This document shows positions 25,704 to 37,812 of a stretch of 64,000 nt of DNA, one piece after another. Under the pieces are notes generated by a model. It searched no databases and was not told the DNA's origin. It saw nothing but the letters and a program-made list of their open reading frames with translations. The stretch is taken from NCBI GenBank assembly GCA_963693315.1, contig OY856187.1, positions 424,134,429-424,198,428 of the forward strand, in the 5' to 3' direction. Position numbers and translations under genes: made by a program. Source of the DNA: Diogma glabrata. Lineage: Eukaryota > Arthropoda > Insecta > Diptera > Cylindrotomidae. Position 1 is the first letter of the stretch; each line of letters begins with the position of its first letter.

Positions 25704-26766
25704 CATTATTTTGTCTCAGTAAAAAATTGTTAGGGGTAGATTTTTATTTTTCAAGTTCTGTGAAAGCAAAATATCTTAAATAAATTGTTAAACGAAAGGA
25801 ACAATAATTAAACATTTAAATATTGTGTATATACACTTTCAGCAAGAAGGCAAGTTGCCAAAATAGTTTCCATAAATTTGCTAGCAAACAACTCATATAA
25901 TATTTACGAATTAGGTTTTTGATGATTCGAGGGTTAAAATTTCGCGCTGTTATCTGAGACTTTGAGGTCACATTATTCGGTGATGATGGTGACTTTGAAG
26001 GCAAAACTTAATGTAGACATAAATAAAATATGTATATGAAAGTTTAAATTAAAAAAAGAAAAGTATTGGCTTTTGATACAAATGCAAAATTCCAAAAATA
26101 TATAATGAAGGCTTCAGTAAAAACAAATGCGCAAAACACGTGGAATCCACCAAAAACATTGAATTTTGGGAATGAGGTTGGAATTTTGTATACTTAGGGA
26201 TTGGAACTGGTTGACCATCAATAAAAAAAATGTCTACGTTTTAATTTTTTTTGTTAGCCCGGTCTTAAGATACAGGGTGGTAAAAAATGAAACAATTGCT
26301 CGACCCTGGTGTATTGAAATAGCTTTAAAATAAAAACTGCTGATCCGACTTTATTGTAATATAAGTCAATATGTAGGTATTAAAAAAAGTTAATAACAAT
26401 TTACGTTTCGTAGCTGACATAGAATCAGAATTCTGTATCGGATATTGCAGCATCATGTTTTTCATCTAAATCCAAGTGTAAAATACTTTAAAATGAAAGC
26501 GTATAGATATGAAATCAAAACAAATCAAGCTAATCACCTGAAGATGCTATAAGCGAAAGTACTGGTGAATTAAATAAAACAATTACTGTGGAATTAAATT
26601 AAATAGTTTAAAGTTTTTTAATTTTCAAAACAAATCATTGAGGAGCTAACTTTTTATTCTAATACATTTTTCTCTTTAACAAATATCAGTAAGAAATCGT
26701 TTTGAAAAAATGAAAATGAAAATTTTACTCCTAGCAGATGGAAAATCGAATCAAGACTCTTTTACT
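25704..26766. other. Non-coding A/T-rich stretch
   Basis: No gene. ACAGGGTGGTAAAAAATG near 26274 resembles a transposon end but has no identified partner. Confidence 0.4.
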
Positions 26767-27847
26767 AGTTTTGATATAGGGTAACTCGAAATTTCTTAAG
26801 AATTTTAGTAACAATCAAAGATTAAAGTTAAATTGTTCACGAACGGGTTATTCGATTTTTGTTTGAAAGGTACTTATGGGTATTTATATACGCTCATACA
26901 TATTATACTTATACACTTTATAATTAATAACGTTTGGTGGCGGGAATAGATACTAATAAAATATTTAAGGTACAAGCAATTATAATTGAAATATATTATG
27001 ATATCAGTTAACATCGGGCACTATTTAGTGTATTTAGAAAAATAAAACTCAATTTAACAAGAATAAGGCGTTTGTTATTTTATTATTATTTAAATATCTT
27101 GTTACAGTTTAGAACTTTTAAACTAAAAATTATTTTTTATATTATGAAGATTTATTATTTTGTTTCTTTGATGGCTTTTGTTTCGTTGACGAGACAGACC
27201 CATTTAAATATTTTCAAACAAAAAATATGCCAATTGTAGGTGTTTCTGAAAATTTCCATATGGATGGTGAATTTTTTTTTAAATTACAATAAAAAGTTCT
27301 TATAATTAATTATCATAGATTGAAATAAGCATTAAATATTTCAAGTAATTTTTAAAAATAATTTATAAAAATTTTGAAATAATATACGTGGTTTACGCAT
27401 TACATATTGATCATTTCAACCAAGATCCCTATTGTAGTGAAGACGTAAAATATCAGAGAGCAACTTAAGTTTAAATTATTAAATTATAAACATTGGGAAA
27501 ATCGAAATCTTTCATATTTTTTGCTAGAGAATACTCAAGAGGTGTTTTCTCGTTTACGAAGCAAAACCCCTGTCTGTAATCTTGGTATGTTTTGAATAAA
27601 TAATAAATCTTCAAAATATAAAAAAATGTGCAACAAAAAATGTGCTTTTTCACCATCTGCTTTTCACCAAATCATGTTTGAAGAATTAAAATTAAAAAAA
27701 TTCATCTAAAATCATAAATTTTGTAACATTTTTATAAAGTCCCACTAAGTACCTTTCAAATAAAAGATGCACAACTTATCTTTAATCTTTGATTGTCACT
27801 AAATTTCTTGAGAAATTTCGAATTTCGAGTCACCCTGTGTCAAAACT
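26767..27847. mobile_element. 1.08-kb element with ~100-bp inverted ends
   Basis: The left end AGTTTTGATATAGGGTAACT and the right end, reversed, AGTTTTGACACAGGGTGACT continue as inverted copies through ACAATCAAAGATTAAAG to TTTGAAAGGTACTTA. The arms are roughly 100 bases with small gaps. TA precedes or overlaps both ends. The interior shows no recognisable transposase, so it is probably a non-autonomous Tc1/mariner-type element; the superfamily is inferred. Confidence 0.7.
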
Positions 27848-28018
27848 ATTGCAAAAATAAAAAATATAAAACAAGGAATAATTTTTTTTATTATAATAAC
27901 GATTACCGAAGTTTTAAAATAATGGAATGGTCCACCTCACAACATCGGCGTCTTGATTCGATTTTCCATCACCTAGAGCAGAACAGTTTGTTTTGACAGT
28001 TAACTTTGTAAACGTTGA

Positions 28019-28560
28019 TTTTTTTTTTCCTTTATCTCCATTTAGGAGCATAGGCCGTCTACTAGACTGGACCATTTGACTCTGTTCGGGGCAATCGCTT
28101 TCAGTTCACCTCATGTCTTGCCGATTTGTTTTGCTTCAGCTAGCACCGTTTTCTTAAACGTCATGGGTAGTCTTCCAACTCTCCTTTTACCTTGTGGATT
28201 CCACTCTAGGGACATCCCTGTTATATCTTTAGCTGATTTCCTCAGTGTATGTCCTATCCATCTCCATTTCCTTTGTTTTATCTCGGACTCAATGTCTAAC
28301 TGCTCAGTCTGTCGTAGAAGTTCCTGGTTACTGATGGTGTTCGGCCAGAAGCATTTGATCAGTCTTCTCAGGCATTTGTTCACAAACACCTGTAGTTGAT
28401 TTGTGATCTTCTTTGTGTGTTTCCACGTTTCACGCCCATACAGCAGTACTGACTTGACACATGCATTGAACATTCGTAGCCTTGTCTTTCTTGAAACGTT
28501 GACATAGCTTCTGCTTATCGTCTTAAAAATACTACACGCATTGCTTCACTTTTTGACGTT
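28019..28560 (-). pseudogene. 5'-truncated LINE, C-terminal end of ORF2
   Basis: The minus-strand frame shows the conserved end of a non-LTR retrotransposon polyprotein: VKSVLLYG.ETW, NKCLRR, NQELLRQT, RKWRWIGHTLRK, LEWNPQGKR, VGRLP, then WSSLVDGLCS and the stop TAA at 28042-28044. A short 3' UTR and a run of ten T (28019-28028, i.e. poly-A) follow. One in-frame TGA at 28111-28113 replaces the usual Trp after GKT. The 5' side stops near 28560, as expected for incomplete target-primed reverse transcription. The exact clade is not certain. Confidence 0.85.
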
Positions 28561-29396
28561 TTAATTTTAACTCTTTCCATGTTATTTAATTAGACATTAT
28601 TTAACATAATCTCAAAAATATATTATAAAAATGCCAAAATAATTTCTGATTTAAATATCATTTTATTTTGGAATAAAAATGATTAATTATTAACCTTTTG
28701 GGTTATCTATTTATTAGTAACACAGGAAATAATTGGTGAGATTTTCTTTATTAAACGTTTTAATTTCGGTTTGTAAATTTTATTGCTATTAATTACTATA
28801 GTCTATATTGTTGCTAAGCTAGCTATATTATGTGCCTTACAGGTGTCCTTTAATACAAACAAAAACGTTAGTTTACAAATTCTAACGGTATATTAACACC
28901 GAATAAAAAGTTAAGTCTAAGCAAAATCTATGCCGAGCGTTAATTTCTGAAATTATAATTTACTAGACCGTTGGAGACTTGATGATGTTTATGATAGTTA
29001 TTGTTTTGTGTAATGACCCGTTATCATACATATATTGAATTAAACAATTAAACATTTAATTGCAAAAATCGATACCAAATTTCACAATTTCTTAACGAAA
29101 CAGTGAAGGGTGAATAAACTTATACGTTTAGTGCTGTTTATTTAATATTTCGAAATAGAAATATTAATTAAATAGCAACATTACGATTGTTCAACAATTG
29201 TGCAAAATCGTATAATTTCTGTACAATGAAAATGTAAATGAACGATGGGTTTTTCACCTTTGATTATTTTTATTTTGTAGGGGAATTGATTAGTAATTTA
29301 ATTCAATTCGATTGGCTTAAGGATTTTAAAAACAAATTAACAAATAACGGTTCATTACGTTCCCTTCCAAAATAAAATAAACGTGGAATTAATTTT
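28561..29396. other. Non-coding A/T-rich stretch
   Basis: Nothing recognised. Confidence 0.5.
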
Positions 29397-30893
29397 AAAA
29401 AGTCGGGTCAAGTGTGAATATTACTAGCTCGCCGAGGGTTCCGTGTATATAATAATATGAAAAAACAGTATTTACTAATATAGTTTTTCGTTGGGTTGAA
29501 TTTTACCCATAACTGTTTATGCTGGCAAAATTTTTTGATTTAATTTATTTATTAGTCAAACATAAATACAGTTTTTCTCGAAATCATTGAGATTTAAGAT
29601 GCGTATACCGAGATTTAGATGCGCATACCGATAACAAACGGATACAATTCTTGGACCATGAAGATTACTAAATTGCAATGGTCTGCACGAATAATGTTTT
29701 TTTAAGCCGAGTTCATCTGACCATAACCTATTAAAGACTATTTCAGAACCTAAATATTATAAAATAATTTCTAAATTTCGTTAGATTGAGTTACTAAATT
29801 ATACATTTGCTGCAAAGTAACAAAATTGATCCTGATCAAAGAATTCAAAATTCTACGTGAATAGTTCTTCACAAAAACACGATTTTAAATCGAAAATGGT
29901 GACTGAAAATTACGAAAAAATTATTTTAGACTAGAAACAAAATAACCTTTCATATGACACCCCACTTGTCAAGGTCAAAAGTTATTTTGTTTCGAAATTT
30001 CTTCTCTCAACCCCCTCTAAGGAACATTTGAAATAATGAGCTAACCGCTATAGTTTTTGTTCAATCTTTACAACGTTACCTATAAGTTATAACCGTGAAT
30101 TTTTTCAATTTTTCGCGTCTGTAATGTTCGAAGATAAAGGAACAGAAACAAATTTTCACATTTTTAAAAATAAGTCGAAACCCGTGTTCTCGACAATTAC
30201 AAAAAAAATTTTTTATTTTTTTTTGCCAAGCTCCTGCAACCGTAAATTTTTTAAAAATTTTTTCTTTTGCAATGTTGGAAGATAAGTGAGGAGGACAAAA
30301 CTAAAATTTCACTTTTTCCTAAAATAAGTCAAAAACTGTGCTTTCGAAAATTAAAAAAAAATTGTTTTGGATAGAAAAAAAATAACCTTTCATAAGATAC
30401 CCCACTTGACATGACCAAAAATATTTTGTTTTCGTAATTTTTACTCTCAACCCTCTCCAATAAACATTTGAAATTATAACAACCAAAACAAAAAAGCGGT
30501 TTTTTTATGCAAAATTACAATTCCTACCTTGAATTTTTTCAATTTTTTGCTTTTGTAATGTTCGAAGTTAAGGTAACTTAAAAACTAAGCAGTCGATAGT
30601 TCATTGAAATGTCTTTTTGAAATATTTGAATTTTTTTAAACCGAACTCGATTCCTAAAAAAAACTTTTGTTTTACTCCTGTTTTACTCCTTATCAATGGC
30701 CATAAAATATTGATAAAAACAAACATTCATAATTTTTTTGTTGTCAGTAGGCGTGGACAAATACATTGTATAACTGTAAAAAATTTCAAGTTGATAGCAC
30801 TTATAGTTTTTGAAAAATTCGATTATGTAAGAAATTCGGACGGACACCGAAGTCTCACCGTTTTTACTTTTTCAAAGTACGGAACCCTAAAAA
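29397..30893 (+). mobile_element. Element C, full-looking copy (AGGGTTCCGT ... ACGGAACCCT)
   Basis: It begins AAAAAGTCGGGTCAAGTG, with AGGGTTCCGT at 29435-29444, and ends with the inverse word ACGGAACCCT at 30879-30888. Inside, a motif ATGACACCCCACTTG (29955) recurs as ATACCCCACTTGAC (30397), showing internal duplication. The flanks of these motifs recur at 47362, 56788 and 59475. There is no confident coding sequence; the 97-residue frame at 30617 is not supported. This type of repeat is common in insect genomes; I do not assign a superfamily. Confidence 0.7.
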
Positions 30894-31176
30894 GAGTTGT
30901 GGTGTTGTGAAAAAGTCGATAGAGAGTAGTTTTCTTTTCAATCGATTACTTAACGATATTTGCATTGATTTTCCGAATAATAATTTTAATAATAAAACAA
31001 GAAAAAAGTGAGAGTTTCAAAATAAAAGAATAATTAACGATAATTTGTTTGATGTTTTAATAAATAAAAAGTGATTGTGAATTGCAAGGAAGAACTGTGT
31101 GTAAATTTATAGACTAGTGACGTACTTCAAAATTTAGAAGTTTTTGTGGATACAAAGTGCAGGTAGGTACCACATT

Positions 31177-31188
31177 TGGCGCAACCGG
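31177..31188 (+). promoter_or_regulatory. Primer-binding site, TGGCGC type
   Basis: TGGCGCAACCGG follows CCACATT directly. The first six or seven bases match the tRNA-Ser-type primer site known from the 17.6/297 group of insect errantiviruses; the rest has diverged. Confidence 0.5.
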
Positions 31189-31745
31189 AAACAGTCACGA
31201 CCAGGTTGTTTGTTTTAAGAAAAAAAATACCGTGAAAAGCAATAAAAAACCAGTGAAATAAGTAAACAACTAAATCAAAATTTTCTAAATAATCATTCTG
31301 ACGCAAATAAACACAATTATCTAAGAACTATCAACTAATCAAAATTTAATTAAAGCCATTAAAAAATACTAAACTAGAAAGCGAAATAACAAAATAGGTT
31401 ACAAATGTCTACCAAATAGAATACAACATAAAATACAAATGAATAAAACGAGCACACCAGTGGAGGATAAACCAGATCAATAGCACTACAACCATTTTAA
31501 CATCGACATTATAATCAGCAATGGAAACAGAAGTCAATCGAAAGCAGCAGTATCAACATTAACAACATCACAATAAGTAAGAACAGGCATTAACAGAAGC
31601 CAATCGAAACCACCAGCAGCAACATCAACGGCATCATCGATAATTAAAACAGGCATTAAACTAGAAACTAAACACAGGGTGAGTCCCATTTCAATAATTT
31701 TAAAATCAGTAATTAAGGTTATCTAATATTAAGAAAAACTGTAAA

Positions 31746-34735
31746 ATGAATAGTGACGATATTTTTTTGATATCTGATACTTTAAATTCTATCCCAATAA
31801 TCTCGAGCAATAATGCTAATCAACGCGAGTTAGAGTATTTTTTAGAAACTTGTCAAAAAAGATATATCAACCTACCACCACATTTAAAAACAAATCTACT
31901 ATCGCGAATTTGTTTTCGGGAGAGAGGTGACGCTTATTTACGAATAAAGAAGCAAAAATTTAATTCCTTTAACGAATTTAACGAATCCGTTAAACCAATA
32001 TTTGGATTTTCGGAACCCATCTTTGAACCATTAACTGTCAATTCTCTAAAAACAAATTCTCAAAACGATATATTTGGTAACCAATTAAACGAAAAATCAC
32101 CCTCAGAGGAACAACTTATTATAGATCCGTTGTTCCAAGCAGATTTAAAAATAAAAGATCTTACACAAGAAAACGGCTGCGATAGGCTGCTAAGATTGAA
32201 CTCTGCCCTTATAGCAGAGAAAGTTAAGAACAAGCAAGAGATTAGTTTCCTTACCCAAGAAAATAATAAATATAAAAATGAGTGGAGCATCTTATCAAAT
32301 GCTAATGAAAAATTAAAACATTCTGCAAAAGAATTAGCCAACAGTTTAGAAGTTACAAATTTAGAATTCAAAAAATCAAAAATTATTAACAATTAGCGCT
32401 CCGCCAAAAAATCGAACAACTTAATACAGAAAATATGGAGGGGCTGAAATCTCACAGCTCTGAGATATCAAGACTTCGGTCTGGGTTAAGGATTTTGATA
32501 TAGTTTTCGGCAAAAAACTTTTATGAGGACATGGTTTTTAGTTATGGGCAGCGATGTATATCAAACATAACTCTTTGTTAAAGTACAAGTATTTTTTTAT
32601 CTCTGTTTAGAAATTTATTACAAAACTACCACGAAACATCAATACGATGCAGGAATATTATAACAGATCATAAATTAACATAATTTAGTGAAAAGATGAT
32701 ACACTCAGCAAACTACTCAAAAATCTCTCCATTTAGCGTTTCGAGAAAATATTACAAAATCACAAATTCATATTTTTTTCAAAATTCCAAAAATATTGTA
32801 AAAATTAAAAAATATCAAACTTTTTTCAAAATTCCAAAAATATTCAAAAAATTATTACAAAATCAAAAATTGAAACTTTTTGCAAAATTCCAAAAATTAT
32901 AATAAAATCAAAAATTTAAAATTTTTCAAAATTCTAAAAAGATTCCAAAAATTCTTGCAAAATCAAAAATTAAAACTTTTTTCAAAAATTCTAAAAATAT
33001 TGCAAAAATTATTACAAAATCAAAAATACAAACTTTTTTCAAAATTCCAAAAATATTTCAAAAACTATAACAAATTCAAAAATTTCCATGTCTAATTTCA
33101 TTTTCAATTAGATTTACGTCATAAAAACAGCCACATTTTTTTTTCCAAAAAATTGGCTAAAAAAATAAATGAAATCATTTTTGACACACTTGACATTATT
33201 TTTTTGACGAACTTATAATGCCATAATTCTCTATAATAATAATAAAATTTCATGTCATACAAATTATCAATTTTATTTTTTCCAAAAAATTGGGTAAAAA
33301 ACTAAATAAAAATCTTTCTTTCGACACACATGACAACATTTTTTTGACAAACTGATAATGCCATAATTCTCAATAATAATAAAACTTCATTTCAAACAAA
33401 TAATTAATTTAATTTTTTCCCAAAAAATTGGGTAAAAAAATAAATAAAAATCTTTCTTTTGACACACTTGACAACATTTTTTTGACAAACTTATAATGCC
33501 ATGATTCTCAATAATAATAATAAAAATTCATTTCAAACAAATTGTTAATTTTATTTTTTTTTTTCGAAAAATGGGGTAAAAAATTAATAAAAATCTTTCT
33601 TTTGACACACTTGACAACATTTTTTTGACAAACTTATAATGCAATAATCTAGTTTTTGGTCTCACATACCAATCCCTACAAATCCATACCTATCAAGATT
33701 TCTCCAAATTCAATGTTCCTACTCGTAATCACTTAAAATGAACGTTTTTTAAGCCAAAAATATGAAAATTTGCTATTTTTGACGCACAATGATTTTTTTC
33801 GGCACATTTCCGGTACAGTTATCGAACACAGCGTTTTTGAAATCCCTCCAGCGGTTTTCCCTGTAGCGTAGGTAATGACGGCCGGCATAGACTACATTTT
33901 TGTTTTTGCTTTTTTAAAATCAGTAGGTCCTAAAACGTCGAGAAATGCCAAAAAATTGGGGGTAAGAATTACACTTTTGGCTCATGAATGTAATACTTGG
34001 GTCTTTCAGACCGAAGTAAAAATAATTGTAGCAATAGATCTAGATAGAACCACAAAAAACTTGTCAAACCAAAGTGTATTATACAAAACACTAGAAACAG
34101 AATTCATTGGATTACAGAATAGAAATAAAGTTCTCGCCAAAGATTTAGTTGAAACCATTCAAAACCATCCCAATCCATCTGAAAAAGATAATGTGTACGA
34201 AAATGTTTTACCGAATAACTTTAGTTTAAATTAAAATATCGAAGTTCAACTTTCAAGCACTTACTTTTCAACTGCATACTCTAGCCGATAACATACCACC
34301 TAGAGATTTATATTCCGAAGTCTTAAAAGTAAGTTTCGCCAAAAACGAAGTTAGTTCAATAATAGCAAACAAACAAAACATGTTAATATAATCAAAAAAT
34401 CCACCAATTCTAAGCCGCTGTTTTCTAGTATAAAATCAAACAACTTTTTCTATGATAAAAAATTGCACAAAACAAACATTATTGCAAAACAAAATAATGC
34501 TTTATCGTTAAAATTAGGATCTCCAGTGAATTCACACATCAATATTACTAGCTCACCTAAATTAATACTTTTCTCAAATGTCAAACACAATCAAAAACAA
34601 ATATTTTCAAGGTCGAGATCTAAAGAAAATAGCAATAGAATTCTGGTTACTGAAAACAAAACAGTCAAAAATAAGAAAAAAATTCATCATAACAACAAGA
34701 AACGAGTAGCACCAACAAAAATAAAAAAGAGTTAA
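31746..34735 (+). pseudogene. Gag-like gene of errantivirus-like element, interrupted
   Basis: The frame 31746-32396 encodes a Gag-like protein. Residues about 27-85 (ELEYFLETCQKR, LLSRICF, AYLRI, FNSFNEF) resemble the helical capsid N-part of insect Ty3/gypsy Gag. They are followed by a long coiled-coil-like stretch rich in Glu, Lys, Asn and Leu. The frame ends at TAG 32394-32396, but an overlapping frame stays open to the element B insertion. Beyond element B, 34020-34234 continues the frame, and a basic Lys/Arg/Asn-rich tail lies at 34463-34735 after further breaks. No zinc knuckle is seen, which fits errantivirus Gags. It is non-functional now. Confidence 0.65.
32433..34019 (-). mobile_element. 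Element B, full-length copy inserted in gag
   Basis: In reverse orientation it runs from ATATGGAGG (the end CCTCCATAT) to CCGAAGTAA (the start TTACTTCGG), 1587 bp. It contains four of the roughly 140-bp units (about 33180, 33320, 33460, 33600) and the A/T-rich array at 32750-33090. The gag reading frames left and right of it are in phase when exactly this interval is taken out, with no duplicated bases. The frame at 33875-34234 mixes element B and gag and is not a gene. Confidence 0.85.
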
Positions 34736-34759
34736 GATAAACAAAAATAAAGTTCGAGT

Positions 34760-34800
34760 GCAGCGTGCTAACTACTAGACCACTCCGTTGTTTAATATAG
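34760..34800 (-). repeat. tRNA-like A-box fragment, possible SINE relic
   Basis: The minus strand reads GTGGTCTAGTAGTTAGCACG, matching the D-arm/A-box region of several tRNAs, but no B box or acceptor stem follows. It is a tRNA-derived scrap at best. Confidence 0.35.
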
Positions 34801-35580
34801 ACCACTCAATAGTTTCCATAGTTTAATTGCCAACAAAAGAAATGCTAATTAATAAAATCTGTTCAATTTAATTCTAGTGAATTATAATTCTAAAATCGGT
34901 GAAGGTACATAATATACACTCAATAAAATTTTGACTTCAATTTCTGTAAATTTGCTTGAACTTTTCGAAAGTTTTAATATAAAGAATTGAAATTTGAGAT
35001 TAATTACTCTATCGGTCTACAAGATTAAATTTAAATTTTGAAAAGAAAGTGTAAAGGCTATCTCTTAAATTAATTCCAATTGTAATCTTAAGAATTGCAA
35101 TGTTTAAATACTTACATATTGTCACCGAGTGAAAGTTTGAAAGATAATTTCTTGTCTGAGCACGATTTACTTTAATTTTCAAGTGAAAAAATATACTAAT
35201 TTTAATTAACCCAAAATATTTGTTTTTATAGTAAAAAGATGTTTGTTGGTATTGATGTTCATGAAAAATTATATGATCTATATACAGTAATACGATTATA
35301 TTTTAGGAGTTATTCAATCATTTAAAGCTGTGTGAAATATCTTACAGTTATGTTTTTGTTAAAATTTTACACGATTAGAACTTTTATCGTTCTATACTTT
35401 GTTCACTCCAACCAGTGTCACTTGAATGATCGTTAGTAGTCATGCACTTACTGACAACAAACCAAAAAATTTCCAAGACTTATTCTTCTTCGAACCAGAA
35501 GAAATTTAATTCTATAGATCTAAGTCGATTAATTGTTGTTTTACAAAATAACAAATTTAAAAATACGTTATAAAAAATTC
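34801..35580. other. Downstream flank of lipase copy 3
   Basis: A/T-rich non-coding DNA, nothing recognised. Confidence 0.5.
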
Positions 35581-35586
35581 TTTATT
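35581..35586 (-). terminator. Poly(A) signal of lipase copy 3
   Basis: AATAAA on the minus strand, 92-97 bases after the stop codon of the lipase gene, a usual distance for a short insect 3' UTR. Confidence 0.6.
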
Positions 35587-35677
35587 AATTTAAAAAAAAA
35601 CGTAGAGTGATTACATAGCATAAAAAATAAAAATATTAAAACCAGTTAAATTGTTAAAAAATTTAAAATAAAAATCA

Positions 35678-36902
35678 TTATTCACGTTTAGCATTTTCGC
35701 CGTATGGTGATGTAGCACGAGTGGTGAGGAAATAATTTCCTTTTGCTTGGAAATCAACATCAAGACCCATATTAATGGGTTTTCCTGGACATCTTTCGCT
35801 ACTCAATGCTTTTAATGAATTACAACGGATTGCAGGAAAGTTATCTTCATTTCTAGGATAAACAGTTTCAGCCCAAAATTCCCAGGCTCGAGAATGAGCA
35901 CAGTAAATAGTCAAACAACCGGGTTGTAGTGCGACAACACTAAAAAATAAAGATAAAATTTAAATCGAATATTATATATAAAAAAGATAAGTCTTACCCA
36001 TTAACATAAAAATCAACATCTCCTAAAGGTTGTCTTTGTCCTAGAGCACCGTTATCGGTATGAATAACATCAATGAAATCTGCATCACCCCGATGAAGCC
36101 CGCCCAATATTTCACCTTCGTTGAAACATGGATTTGCTGGATCTAAACCAGTTATTCGTGTTAAAGAATGTTTTGTTTCGGCAAGGAATGCACGACCAGC
36201 TGATCCACAAATTTGCGCCCCTAAACTGTGACCAACTAAATGCAATTTTTTATAATCGTATCCAGTTTTGCATAAAAGAGCTAAAGCCTTAGCAACATGT
36301 TCACCAATCAGTTCCGTGTTAAAAGAAGACCAAGAATATAAAGAATCTACATATCTTGCAGAGTCCAAAACAATCAAATTATATTCGCCACGTGCAAGAT
36401 AAGCTCTTGTTATAGTTCCAATAGAATCATCCTTCATATTGTTTAAATCTGTCAGCCATCCTGTTATAAAAACTGTTGTTTTTTTACTACGATCGAAATC
36501 ATGATGTTTCCATAATTGGGATGCATCAAGCAAAGGAAATGAATAATTTCCTTTCATGGTTATTAACACAAAACTCATTTCTGTTATTTTTGGAGTATAT
36601 CTTGGTTTTGTTCCATCACCAGATACTGCTAATGAGCAGAATTGATTTATAGCTCCAAAGAGAACCTGAAACGGTAATCCTGCTGATGTTTCTTTCCCCA
36701 GTGAAAATATTTCATATGGTGTTGGAATCATATCTGGAATTTTCTTCGCTACGCCTTTTGCTGTATTTACAGAAGAATCTGCAAGATCACTTCCTGTTGA
36801 AATAATATCTCTTCCCATTTTTGATAAACTTGGTACATTAAATGTGTAGACGACACCGAGGTGCAGCAAACTAATTATTAAAATTATGTGAATAAACTTC
36901 AT
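35678..36902 (-). CDS. Secreted lipase / phospholipase A1-like protein, copy 3 (complete)
   Basis: Exon 1 is 36902-35998 (905 nt), the intron is 58 nt (donor GTAAGA, acceptor TTTTTTAG), and exon 2 is 35939-35678, giving 388 residues. The open frame extends upstream to 37016, but Met at 36902 starts the signal peptide MKFIHIILIISLLHLG and is preceded by TTTATTTCAG, which could be a 5'-UTR acceptor. Seen: ITGW near 146-149, GHSLGAQ with Ser226, GLDPANPCF with Asp254, CAHSRAW with His317, and the C-terminal Cys pair (IRCNSL, ERCPGKP). All catalytic residues are in place. The family role is hydrolysis of acyl esters (phospholipid or triacylglycerol) outside the cell. Compared with the other copies it diverges most in residues 20-60 and 110-165, which may reflect substrate or expression differences. 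Confidence 0.93.
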
Positions 36903-37812
36903 TTTCTGAAATAAAATATAAGTTTTAAAATTATCAAATAAAATATAAAGATAAATATTCACTAACACTTTCACTCGTGATTTAAAATAAAAAACAATAA
37001 ACTTGAAACACAGCACAAACGGGAAGACTTAACTAAGTTAATAAACGAAACAAGGATTCTGATTTTATTTTGAAAAATTTCCATGTTTTATAGCGAAATT
37101 TGTTTTATTTGTGTGCTAACTACAACAAACAGGAAAACAATTCCTACAGGAATAGAAGATTTTTGTAATTTCTTGTTTTTGATACTGGTTTTTGATTTGA
37201 TGCAATGATTTACGAAGCAATGTCTTTTACCTAACGGAATCCTTTCTATTTAAATTTAAACTGAATTGTAAATTAAAATAATTTTTTTGTTTTCAGGTGA
37301 GTCATCGTGAAAAATAATAACCTTTATACAAATAGTTTATGTAAAATCGTAAGTACAGTTTTCTTGTAATACAAATTACAATTTATTTGAATGGAGGAAG
37401 CTTAAAATTAATTTTATTTATTTATTTTTACATTTAGCTGAGCAGAGCGCAATGATTATTTTTTAGGAACTATAAATATAAGACAATGAATAGTGAAGAA
37501 AAGAACCACAATTCTATTTAAATTTAACGATGTTAAAAAGAAAACGAAAGTGTCCTTGCTAAATCTGCATGATCTGCATTATGAAAATGTAGAACATGTA
37601 TACCTCGGTTTACGCTGTGGATTTATTTTAACGCAAATTAATAGAATTTTGTAATTGAAGATGTTTTTTAATGTTTAATTCTTTATTGAAACACGTGAAT
37701 GATTGAAATGAAAGGGATTACATGAATTAATGAATTGAAAGAAAACTACTTGCTATTCTTTGTGTAAGATAAATAAATAAATATTTAAAGGTTTCCTAAT
37801 ACATATGTGCTA
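36903..37812. other. Upstream flank of lipase copy 3
   Basis: A/T-rich. A 5'-UTR exon could lie here (see the acceptor-like TTTATTTCAG next to the ATG), but none can be placed. Confidence 0.35.

Larger units (their letters stand above)
31000..34740 (+). mobile_element. Errantivirus-like LTR element remnant (5' LTR edge, leader, gag)
   Basis: The order is A/T-rich sequence ending CCACATT (possible LTR edge), primer-binding site at 31177, a leader of about 570 bases, and a broken gag from 31746 to about 34735. No pol or env remains and no 3' LTR was identified. Element B is inserted in gag at 32433-34019. The left boundary of the LTR is not visible, so 31000 is approximate. Confidence 0.6.

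Noticed and set aside
25589..25783. Frame starting MVLLLLSLDVTFAV, repeated at 61604 as MALLLLSLDVTFAV
   Set aside because: The conservation comes from duplicated element D with repeated CTTTTGCTGTC words inside an inverted-repeat element; there is no start context or protein family.
28011..28503. AAACGTTGA on both sides of the LINE fragment as a target-site duplication
   Set aside because: The recognisable LINE coding frame continues beyond the right-hand word, so the match is likely chance.
33875..34234. 119-residue frame
   Set aside because: A chimera of the end of element B and the gag remnant; only the part after 34019 is gag-derived.
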